In this document: in pieces, positions 9,144 to 17,760 of the stretch
Numbering within the stretch: position 1 is the first letter of the stretch
Layout: every line of letters starts with the position of its first letter
Assembly: GCF_004136635.1 (NCBI RefSeq)
Contig: NZ_NOIU01000004.1
Coordinates: 124,001 to 188,000 of the forward strand
Source: Rothia halotolerans
GTDB lineage: Bacteria > Actinomycetota > Actinomycetes > Actinomycetales > Micrococcaceae
Direction: 5' to 3'
Length of the DNA: 64,000 nucleotides
Position numbers and translations under genes: made by a program
Notes under the pieces: generated by a model
Databases searched by the model: none
What the model was told of the DNA's origin: nothing
The model's input: the letters and a program-made list of their open reading frames with translations, nothing else

Positions 9144-10153
9144 GCCGAGGGCTCCACGGCCACGGCGACGCCGCGCTCCGCCGACTCCTGGGCGGCGTCG
9201 GCGAGCAGCAGCGCCGCGCGGCCGTCCTCGAAGCCGGGGTTGCGCACGGTCCCGCTGCGGACCCCCTCGGCGAACTCCGCCAGCTCGGCGCGGTAGGCCT
9301 CGGCGTAGCGGTCCACGAAGGAGGAGTAGTACGGCGTCGTCCCCTCGACGCCGCCCGCGCCGAAGCTGCGGGTGGTCAGCGGCAGGAGGTTCTCGAGCCG
9401 GGCCGCCCCGGCGTCGCCGAAGGCCTCGAGGCGCTGGTCGTAGCCGTAGGCGCAGTGCCGGGAGTTGACGATCGTGACGACCTCGCCGCCCGCGCCGCGC
9501 AGCACGGTGGTCGCGGTGTCGAAGTCGCCGGCCGCCGCGATCTCGGGGCTGAAGCTCTGCGCGGCGCGCGCCGTGACCTCGACGATCTCGGGGACGAAGA
9601 GGCGGGCGATGTCGAAGTCGTGGATGGTCATGTCCCGGAAGATGCCGCCGGAGGCCGCGATGTACTCGGGACCCGGGGGCTCGGGGTCCCGGCTGACGAT
9701 GGTCAGCTGCTCCAGGCGCCCGACGCCGCCCGCCCGCACGGTCCGGTGCAGGTCGGCGATGCTCGGGTCGAAGCGGCGGTTGAAGCCGATCGCGACCGGC
9801 GTCGTCGCGGCCCGCGCCTTCTCCCGCAGCTCGTCGACCCGGCGGATGTCCAGGTGGATGGGCTTCTCGCACAGCACCGGCAGGCCGCGGTCGATGCACT
9901 CCTCGATGAGGCCCACGTGGGTGGGCGTGGGGGAGGCGACGACGACGGCGTCCAGGTCCCCCGCGGAGAGCATCTCCTCCGGGTCTGCGGTGACGTGGGG
10001 GACGCCGTACTGCTGCGCGGTCTCGCGGGCGCGCTCGAGCGCGGGGTCGCAGATGCGGTGCAGCACGGTGCCGGGGAGGGTCGCGGCGTTGGCGGCGTGC
10101 ACGAAGCCGATCCGGCCGGTGCCGAACAGCCCGATCCTGAGGGGTGAGGTCAT
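9140..10153 (-). CDS. iolG: Gfo/Idh/MocA oxidoreductase, inositol 2-dehydrogenase type
   Basis: A 337-residue NAD-dependent dehydrogenase. The N-terminal Rossmann fold begins GLFGTGRIGFVHAAN, followed by the family lysine motif CEKPIH (about residue 96) and the C-terminal domain with GGIFRDMTIHDFD, where the Asp/His pair acts in catalysis. Its length and motifs fit myo-inositol 2-dehydrogenase, the first step of inositol degradation. The start lies about 96 bp from the first LacI operator, so it is likely repressed together with the divergent operon. Three other family members are in this window, so the division of substrates is uncertain. Confidence 0.8.
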   Translation of the reverse strand: MTSPLRIGLFGTGRIGFVHAANAATLPGTVLHRICDPALERARETAQQYGVPHVTADPEEMLSAGDLDAVVVASPTPTHVGLIEECIDRGLPVLCEKPIHLDIRRVDELREKARAATTPVAIGFNRRFDPSIADLHRTVRAGGVGRLEQLTIVSRDPEPPGPEYIAASGGIFRDMTIHDFDIARLFVPEIVEVTARAAQSFSPEIAAAGDFDTATTVLRGAGGEVVTIVNSRHCAYGYDQRLEAFGDAGAARLENLLPLTTRSFGAGGVEGTTPYYSSFVDRYAEAYRAELAEFAEGVRSGTVRNPGFEDGRAALLLADAAQESAERGVAVAVEPSA

Positions 10154-10216
10154 GGAGGATTCCCTTTCTGGCGGCGTCGGGTGGTGGGGTGCGTCAGGGG
10201 ACGCGTCACGACGTCG

Positions 10217-10306
10217 TTGACAGCGTGCCCTGCATCACTCTAGATTACTTGGACCGGTTCAATTTTCCGAGCCCCCCCGGGAGCCAGATTTTGGACCGGT
10301 TCAAAA
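10217..10306 (+). promoter_or_regulatory. Cyclitol operon promoter with twin LacI-type operators
   Basis: A strong promoter, TTGACA (10217-10222), 18 nt, TAGATT (10241-10246), reads toward the aldehyde dehydrogenase. Two near-identical inverted repeats follow: TTGGACCGGTTCAATT at 10249-10264 and TTTTGGACCGGTTCAAAA at 10289-10306. Their spacing is 42 bp, about four helical turns, which would suit binding by a LacI tetramer or two dimers on one DNA face. The first operator covers the expected start point. The same site also lies upstream of the leftward iolG gene. Confidence 0.8.
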
Positions 10307-10344
10307 TACCTTTCAGCACCATCCCGAGACCCCGAAGGAGCGCA

Positions 10345-11790
10345 ATGACGCGCAGCGAACTGCTCATCGGCGGCGCCTGGCAGGCCGCCGCGGCCGGCGG
10401 TGCGACCCGCCCCGTCACCTCCCCCTACGACGGCCGGGCGGTCGGCGAGGTCGCCTCGGCGGGCCCCGACGACGTCGAGCGCGCGATCCGGGCGGCCGAG
10501 GCCGGTGCCGCCCGCTGGCGCCGCACCCCCGCCCACGAGCGCTCCGACGTCCTGCTGCGCGCGGCCGCCCTGGCCGACGAGCGCGCGGACCGGATCGGCG
10601 AGATCCTCAGCGCGGAGAACGGCAAGACCCTGGCCGAGGCGCGCGGCGAGGCCCGTCGCTCCGGGGACATCATCCGGCTCGCGGCCTTCGAGGGCACCCA
10701 GCTCTACGGCGAGACGCTGCCGCTGGACGCCAACCGCGGCACCGGCCAGGAGAAGCTCGGCTTCACCCTGCGCCAGCCGGTGGGCATCGTCGCCGCGATC
10801 ACCCCCTTCAACTACCCGGCCCTGCTGGTCAACCACAAGATCGCCCCCGCGCTGGCGGCGGGCAACGCGGTGATCCTCAAGCCGGCCGGCACCACCCCGC
10901 TCACCGCCCTGGCGCTCGCCGAGTGCTTCGTCGACGCCGGGCTGCCCGAGGGCGTGCTCTCGGTGCTGACCGGCTCCGGCGCGGAGCTCGGCGACGCCAT
11001 CGTCTCCGACCCGCGGGTCCGCAAGATCTCCTTCACCGGCTCCACCGCGGTGGGCGAGCACATCGCCTCCATCGCGGGCGTCAAGAAGCTCTCGCTCGAG
11101 CTCGGCTCCTCGGCCCCGGTGGTCGTGCTGCCCGATGCGGACCTGGAGCTCGCGGCCGACGCCGTCGCAGCCGGCGGGTACATCAACGCCGGCCAGGTCT
11201 GCATCTCGGTCCAGCGCGTCGTCGCCCACGAGGCGGTGGCCGGGGAGTTCGTCGAGGCCCTCACGGACCGGGTCGCGAAGCTCACCACGGGGGACCCGGC
11301 GTCGGCGGAGACCTCGGTGGGCACGCTCATCACCGAGAAGGAGGCCCGGCGCGTCGAGGAGTCGATCCGCCGCGCGGCCGAGGGCGGGGCGCGGCTGACG
11401 GTCGGCGGGGAGCGGGAGGGCGCGATCGTCCGGCCCGCGGTGCTGGCCGACGTCGATCCCGACTCGCCCATCGCCCAGGAGGAGCTCTTCGGCCCGGCGG
11501 TCGCGGTCTCCACGGCCGCCGACACCGCCTCGGCCCTGCGCACCGCCAACAACTCGGCGTACGGGCTGGCCGCCGGCGTCTTCACCCGCGACGTCGACGC
11601 CGCGGTGCGGGCCGCCCGGGAGGTCGACGCCGGCGTCGTGCACGTGAACTGGACGCCCCTGTGGAGGGCGGACCTCATGCCCTACGGCGGCCTCAAGGCC
11701 AGTGGCATCGGCAAGGAGGGGCCGCGCGCGGCGGTCGAGGAGATGACCGAGAGCAAGACCATCGTGCTGCACGGGCGGCCCTGGGACTGA
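10345..11790 (+). CDS. Aldehyde dehydrogenase (NAD-dependent) of the cyclitol cluster
   Basis: A 481-residue aldehyde dehydrogenase. Visible are the cofactor segment ITPFNYPALL and KPAGTTPLTA (176-189), the general base E252 in LELGSSAP, and the catalytic cysteine C286 in GQVCISVQ. It differs from classical methylmalonate-semialdehyde dehydrogenase (MmsA/IolA), whose cysteine motif is GQRC. The GLKASGIGKEGP end is more like lactaldehyde or glyceraldehyde-type enzymes. It is the first gene downstream of the twin-operator promoter. A product aldehyde from the aldolase at 13859 is a plausible substrate (inference). Confidence 0.85.
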   Translation: MTRSELLIGGAWQAAAAGGATRPVTSPYDGRAVGEVASAGPDDVERAIRAAEAGAARWRRTPAHERSDVLLRAAALADERADRIGEILSAENGKTLAEARGEARRSGDIIRLAAFEGTQLYGETLPLDANRGTGQEKLGFTLRQPVGIVAAITPFNYPALLVNHKIAPALAAGNAVILKPAGTTPLTALALAECFVDAGLPEGVLSVLTGSGAELGDAIVSDPRVRKISFTGSTAVGEHIASIAGVKKLSLELGSSAPVVVLPDADLELAADAVAAGGYINAGQVCISVQRVVAHEAVAGEFVEALTDRVAKLTTGDPASAETSVGTLITEKEARRVEESIRRAAEGGARLTVGGEREGAIVRPAVLADVDPDSPIAQEELFGPAVAVSTAADTASALRTANNSAYGLAAGVFTRDVDAAVRAAREVDAGVVHVNWTPLWRADLMPYGGLKASGIGKEGPRAAVEEMTESKTIVLHGRPWD

Positions 11791-11924
11791 AGCCCGGACC
11801 GACGACTCGTCATCCGCAGCGACGACTCGTCAGCCCCCGCCTCGGACCGACGTGCCCCCTCCCGCGGCGCCCCTTACGGCACATGACACGGCCTCGCGGC
11901 CCCACCACCAGCAGAAAGAGCACC

Positions 11925-13862
11925 ATGACCCAGCACGAGAAGACCATCAGGCTCACCGTGGCCCAGGCGGTGGTCAAGTTCATCACCGCCCAGCACTCGG
12001 TGGCCGACGGGCAGCGCCGCCGCTTCATCCCGGCCGCGGCCGGGATCTTCGGCCACGGCAACGTGGCCGGATTCAGCCAGGCGTTCTCCCAGTACTCCGA
12101 CGAGCTGCCCTTCATCCAGGGCCGCAACGAGCAGGCCCTCGGCCACGCCGGCTCGGCGCTGGCCAAGGCCACCCGGCGCCGGCAGACCCTCGCGGTCACC
12201 GCCTCGATCGGCCCCGGCGCCATGAACCTGGTGACGGCGGCCTCCCTGGCGACCGTCAACCGCCTGCCCCTGCTGCTCCTGCCCGGGGACACCTACGCGA
12301 CCCGCCGACAGGGTCCCGTCCTCCAGCAGCTCGAGGACCCCGCGGACCCGGGGCTGACCGTCAACGACGCCCTCCGCCCGGTCTCCCGGTTCTTCGACCG
12401 GATCACCCGCCCGGAGCAGCTCATCACCGCCCTGCCCCAGGCCTTCCGCGTGCTGGCCAACCCGGTGGAGACCGGCGCCGTCGTGCTCTCCCTGCCGCAG
12501 GACATCCAGTCCCACGCCTACGACTACCCCGTGGAGCTCTTCCGCCCCCGGGACTGGACCATCCGCCGCCCCATCCCGGCACCGGACGAGGTCGCGGACG
12601 TCGCCGAGAGGATCCGGGAGGCCGAGCGGCCGCTGCTGATCGCCGGCGGCGGCGTCCACTACTCGGAGGCCGGCGAGGCCCTCGAGCGGTTCGCCGAGTC
12701 CACCGGCGTCCCGGTCGCGGAGACCTTCGGCGGCAAGGGCGCCGTCCAGCACGACGCCGCCTGGTTCCTCGGCGGCATCGGCCTGGAGGGCAACCCCGCC
12801 ACCAACCGGCTCGTCGCCCGGGCGGACCTGATCCTCAGCGTCGGCACCCGGCTGACCGACTTCGCGACCGGCTCCCAGACCATGTTCCAGGACCCCGGGG
12901 TGCGCTTCGCCTCGATCAACGTGACCGAGCTGGACGCCCTCAAGCAGGGCGCCGCGGCCGTGGTCGGCGACGCCCGCCTGGGCCTGGAGGGCCTCGCCGA
13001 GGCCCTGTCCGGGCACCGCGTCGCCCAGGACTGGAGCGAGGAGATCGCGGCCCGCAAGGCCGAGTGGGCCCCCGAGCGCTCCCGCGCGCTGGACCCGGAC
13101 GTCCCCTTCGACCGCGCGGCGGCGGAGGCGGAGGGCCTCGAGATCCCCGCGACCGACGCCGAGGTCACCCAGGGCCAGCTGATCGGCCTGCTGCAGGAGC
13201 ACGCGCGTTCCGGCGACACCGTCATCGCCGCCGCCGGAGGGCCCCCGGGCGACCTGCTCAAGGTCTGGGACGCCACCGAGGGCCGCGCCTGCCACCTCGA
13301 GTTCGGCTTCTCGTGCATGGGCTACGAGATCCCGGCCGGGATCGGCGTGCGGCTGGCCGACCCCGACCCGGAGAAGCGGGTAACCGTGTTCATCGGCGAC
13401 GGCACGTTCCTGCTCAACCCCACCGAGATCCTCACCGCCGCCCAGGAGCGGCTGGACGTCACCTACGTCGTCTCCGAGAACCACGGCTACCAGGTCATCC
13501 GCCGGCTGCAGATGATGAAGTACGGCGAGCAGTTCGGCAACGACTTCCGGTACCGGGAGCCCGGCGAGGGCGGCCGGCTGGAGGGCGGCTACCTCGAGGT
13601 GGACCTGGAGGGGATCGGCGGCGGCCTGGGTGCCACCGCCATCCGCGCCACCACCGCGGCGGAGGTCCGCCGCGCCCTGGACGAGACGCGCGGAAGCTCC
13701 GGCCCCGTGCTCATCGTGGTCCCGACCGTCCCGCTGGTGGACCTGCCCGGCTCGGGCGTCTTCTGGGACGTCGCCCCCGCCGAGGTCAGCGAGCAGGAGT
13801 GGGTCGCGCCGCTGCGCGAGGAGTACGAGCAGGGCCTGGCCGAGCAGAGGTGGCACGTATGA
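11925..13862 (+). CDS. iolD: 3D-trihydroxycyclohexanedione hydrolase (ThDP enzyme IolD)
   Basis: A thiamine-diphosphate enzyme that hydrolytically opens the six-membered ring of the diketo-cyclitol made from inosose, giving 5-deoxyglucuronate. The 645-residue length and the N-terminal DGQRRRFIPAAAGIFGHG are diagnostic of IolD. The catalytic-glutamate region is FIQGRNEQALGH, and the ThDP/Mg motif starts at GDG (491-493) and continues to NPTEI. The ATG at 11925 begins the conserved N-terminus after a 134-bp gap. The stop overlaps the next start (ATGA). As the ring-opening enzyme it is the best marker that this island degrades a cyclitol. Confidence 0.92.
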   Translation: MTQHEKTIRLTVAQAVVKFITAQHSVADGQRRRFIPAAAGIFGHGNVAGFSQAFSQYSDELPFIQGRNEQALGHAGSALAKATRRRQTLAVTASIGPGAMNLVTAASLATVNRLPLLLLPGDTYATRRQGPVLQQLEDPADPGLTVNDALRPVSRFFDRITRPEQLITALPQAFRVLANPVETGAVVLSLPQDIQSHAYDYPVELFRPRDWTIRRPIPAPDEVADVAERIREAERPLLIAGGGVHYSEAGEALERFAESTGVPVAETFGGKGAVQHDAAWFLGGIGLEGNPATNRLVARADLILSVGTRLTDFATGSQTMFQDPGVRFASINVTELDALKQGAAAVVGDARLGLEGLAEALSGHRVAQDWSEEIAARKAEWAPERSRALDPDVPFDRAAAEAEGLEIPATDAEVTQGQLIGLLQEHARSGDTVIAAAGGPPGDLLKVWDATEGRACHLEFGFSCMGYEIPAGIGVRLADPDPEKRVTVFIGDGTFLLNPTEILTAAQERLDVTYVVSENHGYQVIRRLQMMKYGEQFGNDFRYREPGEGGRLEGGYLEVDLEGIGGGLGATAIRATTAAEVRRALDETRGSSGPVLIVVPTVPLVDLPGSGVFWDVAPAEVSEQEWVAPLREEYEQGLAEQRWHV

Positions 13863-14680
13863 GCACCCCGCTGGACAACGGACGGCTCGCCCGGCGCATC
13901 CGCCAGGGCGGCACCGTCATCGGCTCCTTCTCCGGCCTGGGCTCCCCGGCCGCCGCGGAGGTCATGGCCGCCGCGGGCGCCGAGTGGATCCTGCTGGACC
14001 TGGAGCACGGCGGCGGCTCGGAGCGGCTGGTCGGGGACACCGTGCCGGCCGTGGGGGCCTACGGCGCCGCGACGCTGGTGCGGGTCGAGCAGGCCGAGCG
14101 CATCCGGATCGGCCGGGTGCTCGACGCCGGCGCGGCCGGCGTCATGCTGCCGCGGCTGAGCAGCGCCGCCGAGGTCGAGGAGGCCGTGCGGCACCTGCGC
14201 TACCCGGCCGCCGGGGACCGCGGCGTGGCCACCTACAACCGCTCGGTGCGCTGGGGGATGGACCGCGGCGCGCTCGGCCGGGCCGGCGACGAGGCGATCA
14301 CGATCGTGCAGATCGAGACCCTCGGCGCGTTGGAGGAGGTCGAGCGGATCGCCGCGATCGACGGCGTCGACGTGCTCTTCGTCGGCCCGCTGGACCTCTC
14401 CTACGCCCTGGGCACCCCGCTGGACCTCGAGTCCGAGCCGTTCCGCGCCGCCGTGGACCGGGTGCTCGCCGCGGCCTCCTCGGCGGGGATCTGCGCGGGT
14501 ATCCTCAGTCCCACCGCCGACGCCGCGCGCCAGCGGGCCGAGCAGGGCTTCCGCTTCCTGGCGGTCGGCTCGGACTCCACCCTCCTCGCCGCGGCCACGA
14601 GCGACCTCGTGGCCCGGCTCACCCCGGACAGCACCTCAGAAGTCATCCCGGACAACATCTCAGAACAAGGAGCATCATGA
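13859..14680 (+). CDS. HpcH/HpaI family aldolase
   Basis: A class II metal-dependent aldolase of 273 residues that cleaves 2-keto-3-deoxy or 4-hydroxy-2-keto acids, typically to pyruvate plus an aldehyde. Family motifs are the catalytic ILLDLEHGG (about 44-52), GVMLPRLSSAAEVE, the metal-binding glutamate in IVQIETLGALE, and LFVGPLDLSYALG. It overlaps iolD by 4 bp and the next dehydrogenase by 4 bp (ATGA at both ends), so it is firmly within the operon. Canonical inositol catabolism uses IolB, IolC and IolJ instead, and these are absent here. This enzyme may carry the C-C cleavage step (inference). Confidence 0.85.
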   Translation: MSTPLDNGRLARRIRQGGTVIGSFSGLGSPAAAEVMAAAGAEWILLDLEHGGGSERLVGDTVPAVGAYGAATLVRVEQAERIRIGRVLDAGAAGVMLPRLSSAAEVEEAVRHLRYPAAGDRGVATYNRSVRWGMDRGALGRAGDEAITIVQIETLGALEEVERIAAIDGVDVLFVGPLDLSYALGTPLDLESEPFRAAVDRVLAAASSAGICAGILSPTADAARQRAEQGFRFLAVGSDSTLLAAATSDLVARLTPDSTSEVIPDNISEQGAS

Positions 14681-15906
14681 CCGAAACCCGCGAGATCGGC
14701 GTCGGACTCATCAGCGTCGGCTGGATGGGCAAGCTGCACAGCCGCGCCTACGCCAGCCTGCCCGTGGTCTACCCCGAGCTGGGCATCCGACCCCGGCTGG
14801 TCCAGGCCGCGGACACCTCCGCCGAGCGCGCGCAGTACGCCGTGGACGTGCTGGGCTACGAGTCGGGCACCACCGACTACCACGAGGTCCTCGCCAACCC
14901 TGAGGTCGACGTCGTCTCGATCTGCGCGCCCAACTTCCTCCACGCCGAGATGGGCAAGGCCGCGGCCGCGGCGGGCAAGGCGTTCTGGATCGAGAAGCCG
15001 GTGGGCCGCTCCGCCGAGGAGACCGGCGACGTGGCCGAGGCCGCCGACGCCGCGGGCGTGCAGACCGCCGTGGGCTTCAACTACCGCAACGCCCCGGCCA
15101 TCGAGTACGCCCGCCAGCTCGTCGCGGAGGGCAAGCTGGGCCGGATCACCAACGTGCGCGGCGCCTTCTTCGCCGACTACTCGGCCGAGCCCAAGGGCGC
15201 CCTGTCCTGGCGGTTCATCCGCAACCTGGCGGGCTCCGGCGTGCTGGGCGACCTCATGGGCCACCTGACGGACCTCTCCCACTACATCGTGGGGCCCATC
15301 GACCGGGTCACCGCCGCCACCTCCACGGTGTACACGGAGCGGCCCGAGCTGCCGATGGGCAGCGGGACCCACTTCGCCGTCATCGAGGACGGGAACATGC
15401 TCCCGGTGGAGAACGAGGACTACGCCGCGATGCTGGTGCACTTCGCCGACGACGCCCGGGGCGCGGGGGCCATCGGCACCCTGGAGGCCTCGCGGGTGAC
15501 GATCGGCCCGCGCGCCAGCTACGGCATCGAGGTCTACGGCACCGAGGGCTCGCTGCGCTGGGACTTCGAGCGGATGAACGAGCTGCAGCTGGCCCTGGGC
15601 CACGAGAGCCACGTGGGGTACACCCGGGTCATGGCGGCGGCCGGCTTCGGAGACTTCGAGAAGTTCCAGCCCGGCGCGGGCACCAGCATGGGCTACGACG
15701 ACCTCAAGGTCATCGAGGCCAAGAAGTTCCTGCAGGCCTACCTCGGCCAGGACTCCGCCCACGCGGACGTGCACGACGCGCTCGCGGCCAACCGGGTGGT
15801 CTACGCCGCCGAGGCCGCCGCGGCGAGCGGCGGCTGGGAGTCCGTGGAGCAGGTCCCGAACACCAGCGCCGCGCGCCGCCCCCGCGAGGAGTCGCGGCAT
15901 GGGTGA
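14677..15906 (+). CDS. Gfo/Idh/MocA family oxidoreductase
   Basis: A 409-residue NAD(P)-dependent dehydrogenase. The Rossmann start is GLISVGWMGKLHSRAY (about 10-25); the family motif is WIEKPVGRS and the second-domain signature is GVLGDLMGHLTDLSHY. It resembles the longer inositol/sugar dehydrogenases (IolW/IolX-like or glucose-fructose oxidoreductase-like) more than IolG. The ATG overlaps the aldolase stop by 4 bp and the gene overlaps the next one by 8 bp. It may oxidise a different cyclitol stereoisomer or interconvert inositols (inference). Confidence 0.85.
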   Translation: MTETREIGVGLISVGWMGKLHSRAYASLPVVYPELGIRPRLVQAADTSAERAQYAVDVLGYESGTTDYHEVLANPEVDVVSICAPNFLHAEMGKAAAAAGKAFWIEKPVGRSAEETGDVAEAADAAGVQTAVGFNYRNAPAIEYARQLVAEGKLGRITNVRGAFFADYSAEPKGALSWRFIRNLAGSGVLGDLMGHLTDLSHYIVGPIDRVTAATSTVYTERPELPMGSGTHFAVIEDGNMLPVENEDYAAMLVHFADDARGAGAIGTLEASRVTIGPRASYGIEVYGTEGSLRWDFERMNELQLALGHESHVGYTRVMAAAGFGDFEKFQPGAGTSMGYDDLKVIEAKKFLQAYLGQDSAHADVHDALAANRVVYAAEAAAASGGWESVEQVPNTSAARRPREESRHG

Positions 15907-16819
15907 TCGGAGGGTGGTCGTGGGGCTCGGGCCGGTGCCGCCGGGCAGCGTCGAGCCCCTGCTGGGCGAGGACATCGACTTCCGGCCCGAGCCCACCGCG
16001 GAGGACCTGGCGCTGGCCGAGGGCGCCATCGTGCGCGCCGCGGTCACGGTGGGGGAGGACGAGCTCGCCGCGATGCCGCGGATGCGGGTGCTGGCCCGCA
16101 CTGGCGTCGGGACCGACCAGGTGGACCTCGACGCCGCCGCCCGGCGCGGCATCCCCGTGGCCGTGACCCCGGGGACCAACACCCACGCCGTCGCGGAGGG
16201 CGCCTTCGCCCACCTGCTGCACCTGGTCAAGCGGCTCGCGCCGCTCACGGAGCTGATCCGCTCCGGCGGCTGGGCCGAGCGGACCTCCATCCCGGTCGGG
16301 GATCTGGAGGGCGCGACGCTGGGCATCGTGGGCTACGGCAGGATCGGCCGCCGCGTCCATGCGCTGGCGGAAGCGTTCGGCATGACCGTGCTCGCCCACG
16401 ACCCCGTGGCTGAGGTGCCGCCGGCCATCCGCGCCGGGAGCCTCGAGGAGCTGCTCGCCGCCTCCGACGCCGTGACCCTGCACCTGCCGCTGCTCGAACA
16501 GACCCGCCACGTCATCGACGCCGCCGCGCTGTCCCGGATGCGCGAGGGCGCGATCCTGGTCAACGTGAGCCGGGGCGGGCTGATCGACGAGGACGCCGCG
16601 CTCGCGGCGCTGGAGTCGGGGCGGCTGGCGGGCCTCGGCCTGGACGCCTTCGACCCCGAGCCGGCCCGGCCCCACCCGCTCTACCGGCACCCGGCCACGG
16701 TGCTCACGCCCCACGTCATGGGGCTGAGCGCGCGCGCCGCCGAGGCCACCTTCGTCGCGGCGGCGCAGGCCGTCCGGGCGGTGCTCGACGGCGGCGCCCC
16801 GGCGGCCACGGCCGGCTGA
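15899..16819 (+). CDS. D-2-hydroxyacid dehydrogenase family protein
   Basis: A 306-residue NAD-dependent 2-hydroxyacid dehydrogenase of the PGDH/FDH superfamily: ARTGVGTDQVDLDAA, Rossmann motif GIVGYGRIGRRVHA, arginine motif VNVSRGGLIDED, and the terminal TPHVMGLSA where the catalytic histidine sits. It overlaps the upstream dehydrogenase by 8 bp. It would reduce or oxidise a 2-keto/2-hydroxy acid made by ring cleavage or aldol cleavage; no family member of this kind belongs to the textbook inositol pathway. Confidence 0.85.
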   Translation: MGDRRVVVGLGPVPPGSVEPLLGEDIDFRPEPTAEDLALAEGAIVRAAVTVGEDELAAMPRMRVLARTGVGTDQVDLDAAARRGIPVAVTPGTNTHAVAEGAFAHLLHLVKRLAPLTELIRSGGWAERTSIPVGDLEGATLGIVGYGRIGRRVHALAEAFGMTVLAHDPVAEVPPAIRAGSLEELLAASDAVTLHLPLLEQTRHVIDAAALSRMREGAILVNVSRGGLIDEDAALAALESGRLAGLGLDAFDPEPARPHPLYRHPATVLTPHVMGLSARAAEATFVAAAQAVRAVLDGGAPAATAG

Positions 16820-16875
16820 CCGCCCGCCCGCCGCGACGCCGGCCCGCCACACACACGCTTCTTCGAGGAGGAACC

Positions 16876-17760
16876 ATGAACCACCACAAGATCGCTGCCG
16901 CTCCCATCTCCTGGGGCGTGTGCGAGGTCCCCGGCTGGGGATACCAGATGGCCCGCGAGCGGGTGCTCGCCGAGATGGGCGAGCTGGGCTTCACCGCCAC
17001 CGAGTTCGGCCCCGAGGGCTTCCTGCCCGAGGACCCGGCGGAGAAGGCCGAGCTGCTCGCGCGGCACGGCCTGAAGGCCGTCGGCGGGTTCGTCCCGGTC
17101 GTCCTCCACGATCCCGAGGCGGATCCCCTGCCGATCATCGAGCGCGAGCTGGAGGGGTACCGCTCGGCGGGCGCCGGGACGCTCGTGCTCTCGGCCGCGA
17201 CCGGCGTCGACGGGTACGACGCCGAGCGCCCGGTCCTGGACGAGCGTGGCTGGGAGACGCTGCTGGGCACCGTGGACCGGGTCGTCGCGCTCGCGGCGGA
17301 GGCCGGCGTCGCCGTCGCCCTGCATCCGCACGTGGGCACCATGGTCGAGACGCAGGCCGAGCTGGACCGGGTGCTGGCGGGCTCGGAGGTGCCGATCTGC
17401 TTCGACACCGGCCACATGTTCATCGGCGGGATCGATCCCGCAGCCTTCGCCCGCGACCACGCCGACCGGGTCTCCCACGTGCACCTGAAGGACGTGAAGC
17501 TGGACCGGGCCCGGCAGGTGCAGGAGGGCGAGCGGAGCTACTACGGCGCCGTCGTCGAGGGCATGTACCAGCCGTTGGGCGAGGGCGACGTCGACATCCG
17601 CGGGATCGTGCGCAGCCTGCGCGCGGCGGGGTACGAGGGCTGGTTCACGCTGGAGCAGGACAACGTGGTGGGCTCGGAGCCCGCCGCCGGCGAGGGACCG
17701 CGCGAGGAGGCCCGGCGGAGCGTCGAGTACCTCCGGGGCATCCTGGAGGAGGCGCGGTGA
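16876..17760 (+). CDS. iolE: Myo-inosose-2 dehydratase-like TIM-barrel enzyme
   Basis: A 294-residue TIM barrel. The N-terminal APISWGVCEVPGWG is typical of inosose dehydratases, which remove water from 2-keto-myo-inositol to give the diketone used by IolD. Metal-binding positions are suggested by ALHPHVGTMVE, ICFDTGHMFIGG, VSHVHLKDVK and FTLEQD. A GAGGAGGAA ribosome site precedes the ATG. The stop overlaps the GTG of the next dehydrogenase. Together with iolD and iolG it supplies the first three steps of cyclitol breakdown. Confidence 0.85.
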   Translation: MNHHKIAAAPISWGVCEVPGWGYQMARERVLAEMGELGFTATEFGPEGFLPEDPAEKAELLARHGLKAVGGFVPVVLHDPEADPLPIIERELEGYRSAGAGTLVLSAATGVDGYDAERPVLDERGWETLLGTVDRVVALAAEAGVAVALHPHVGTMVETQAELDRVLAGSEVPICFDTGHMFIGGIDPAAFARDHADRVSHVHLKDVKLDRARQVQEGERSYYGAVVEGMYQPLGEGDVDIRGIVRSLRAAGYEGWFTLEQDNVVGSEPAAGEGPREEARRSVEYLRGILEEAR

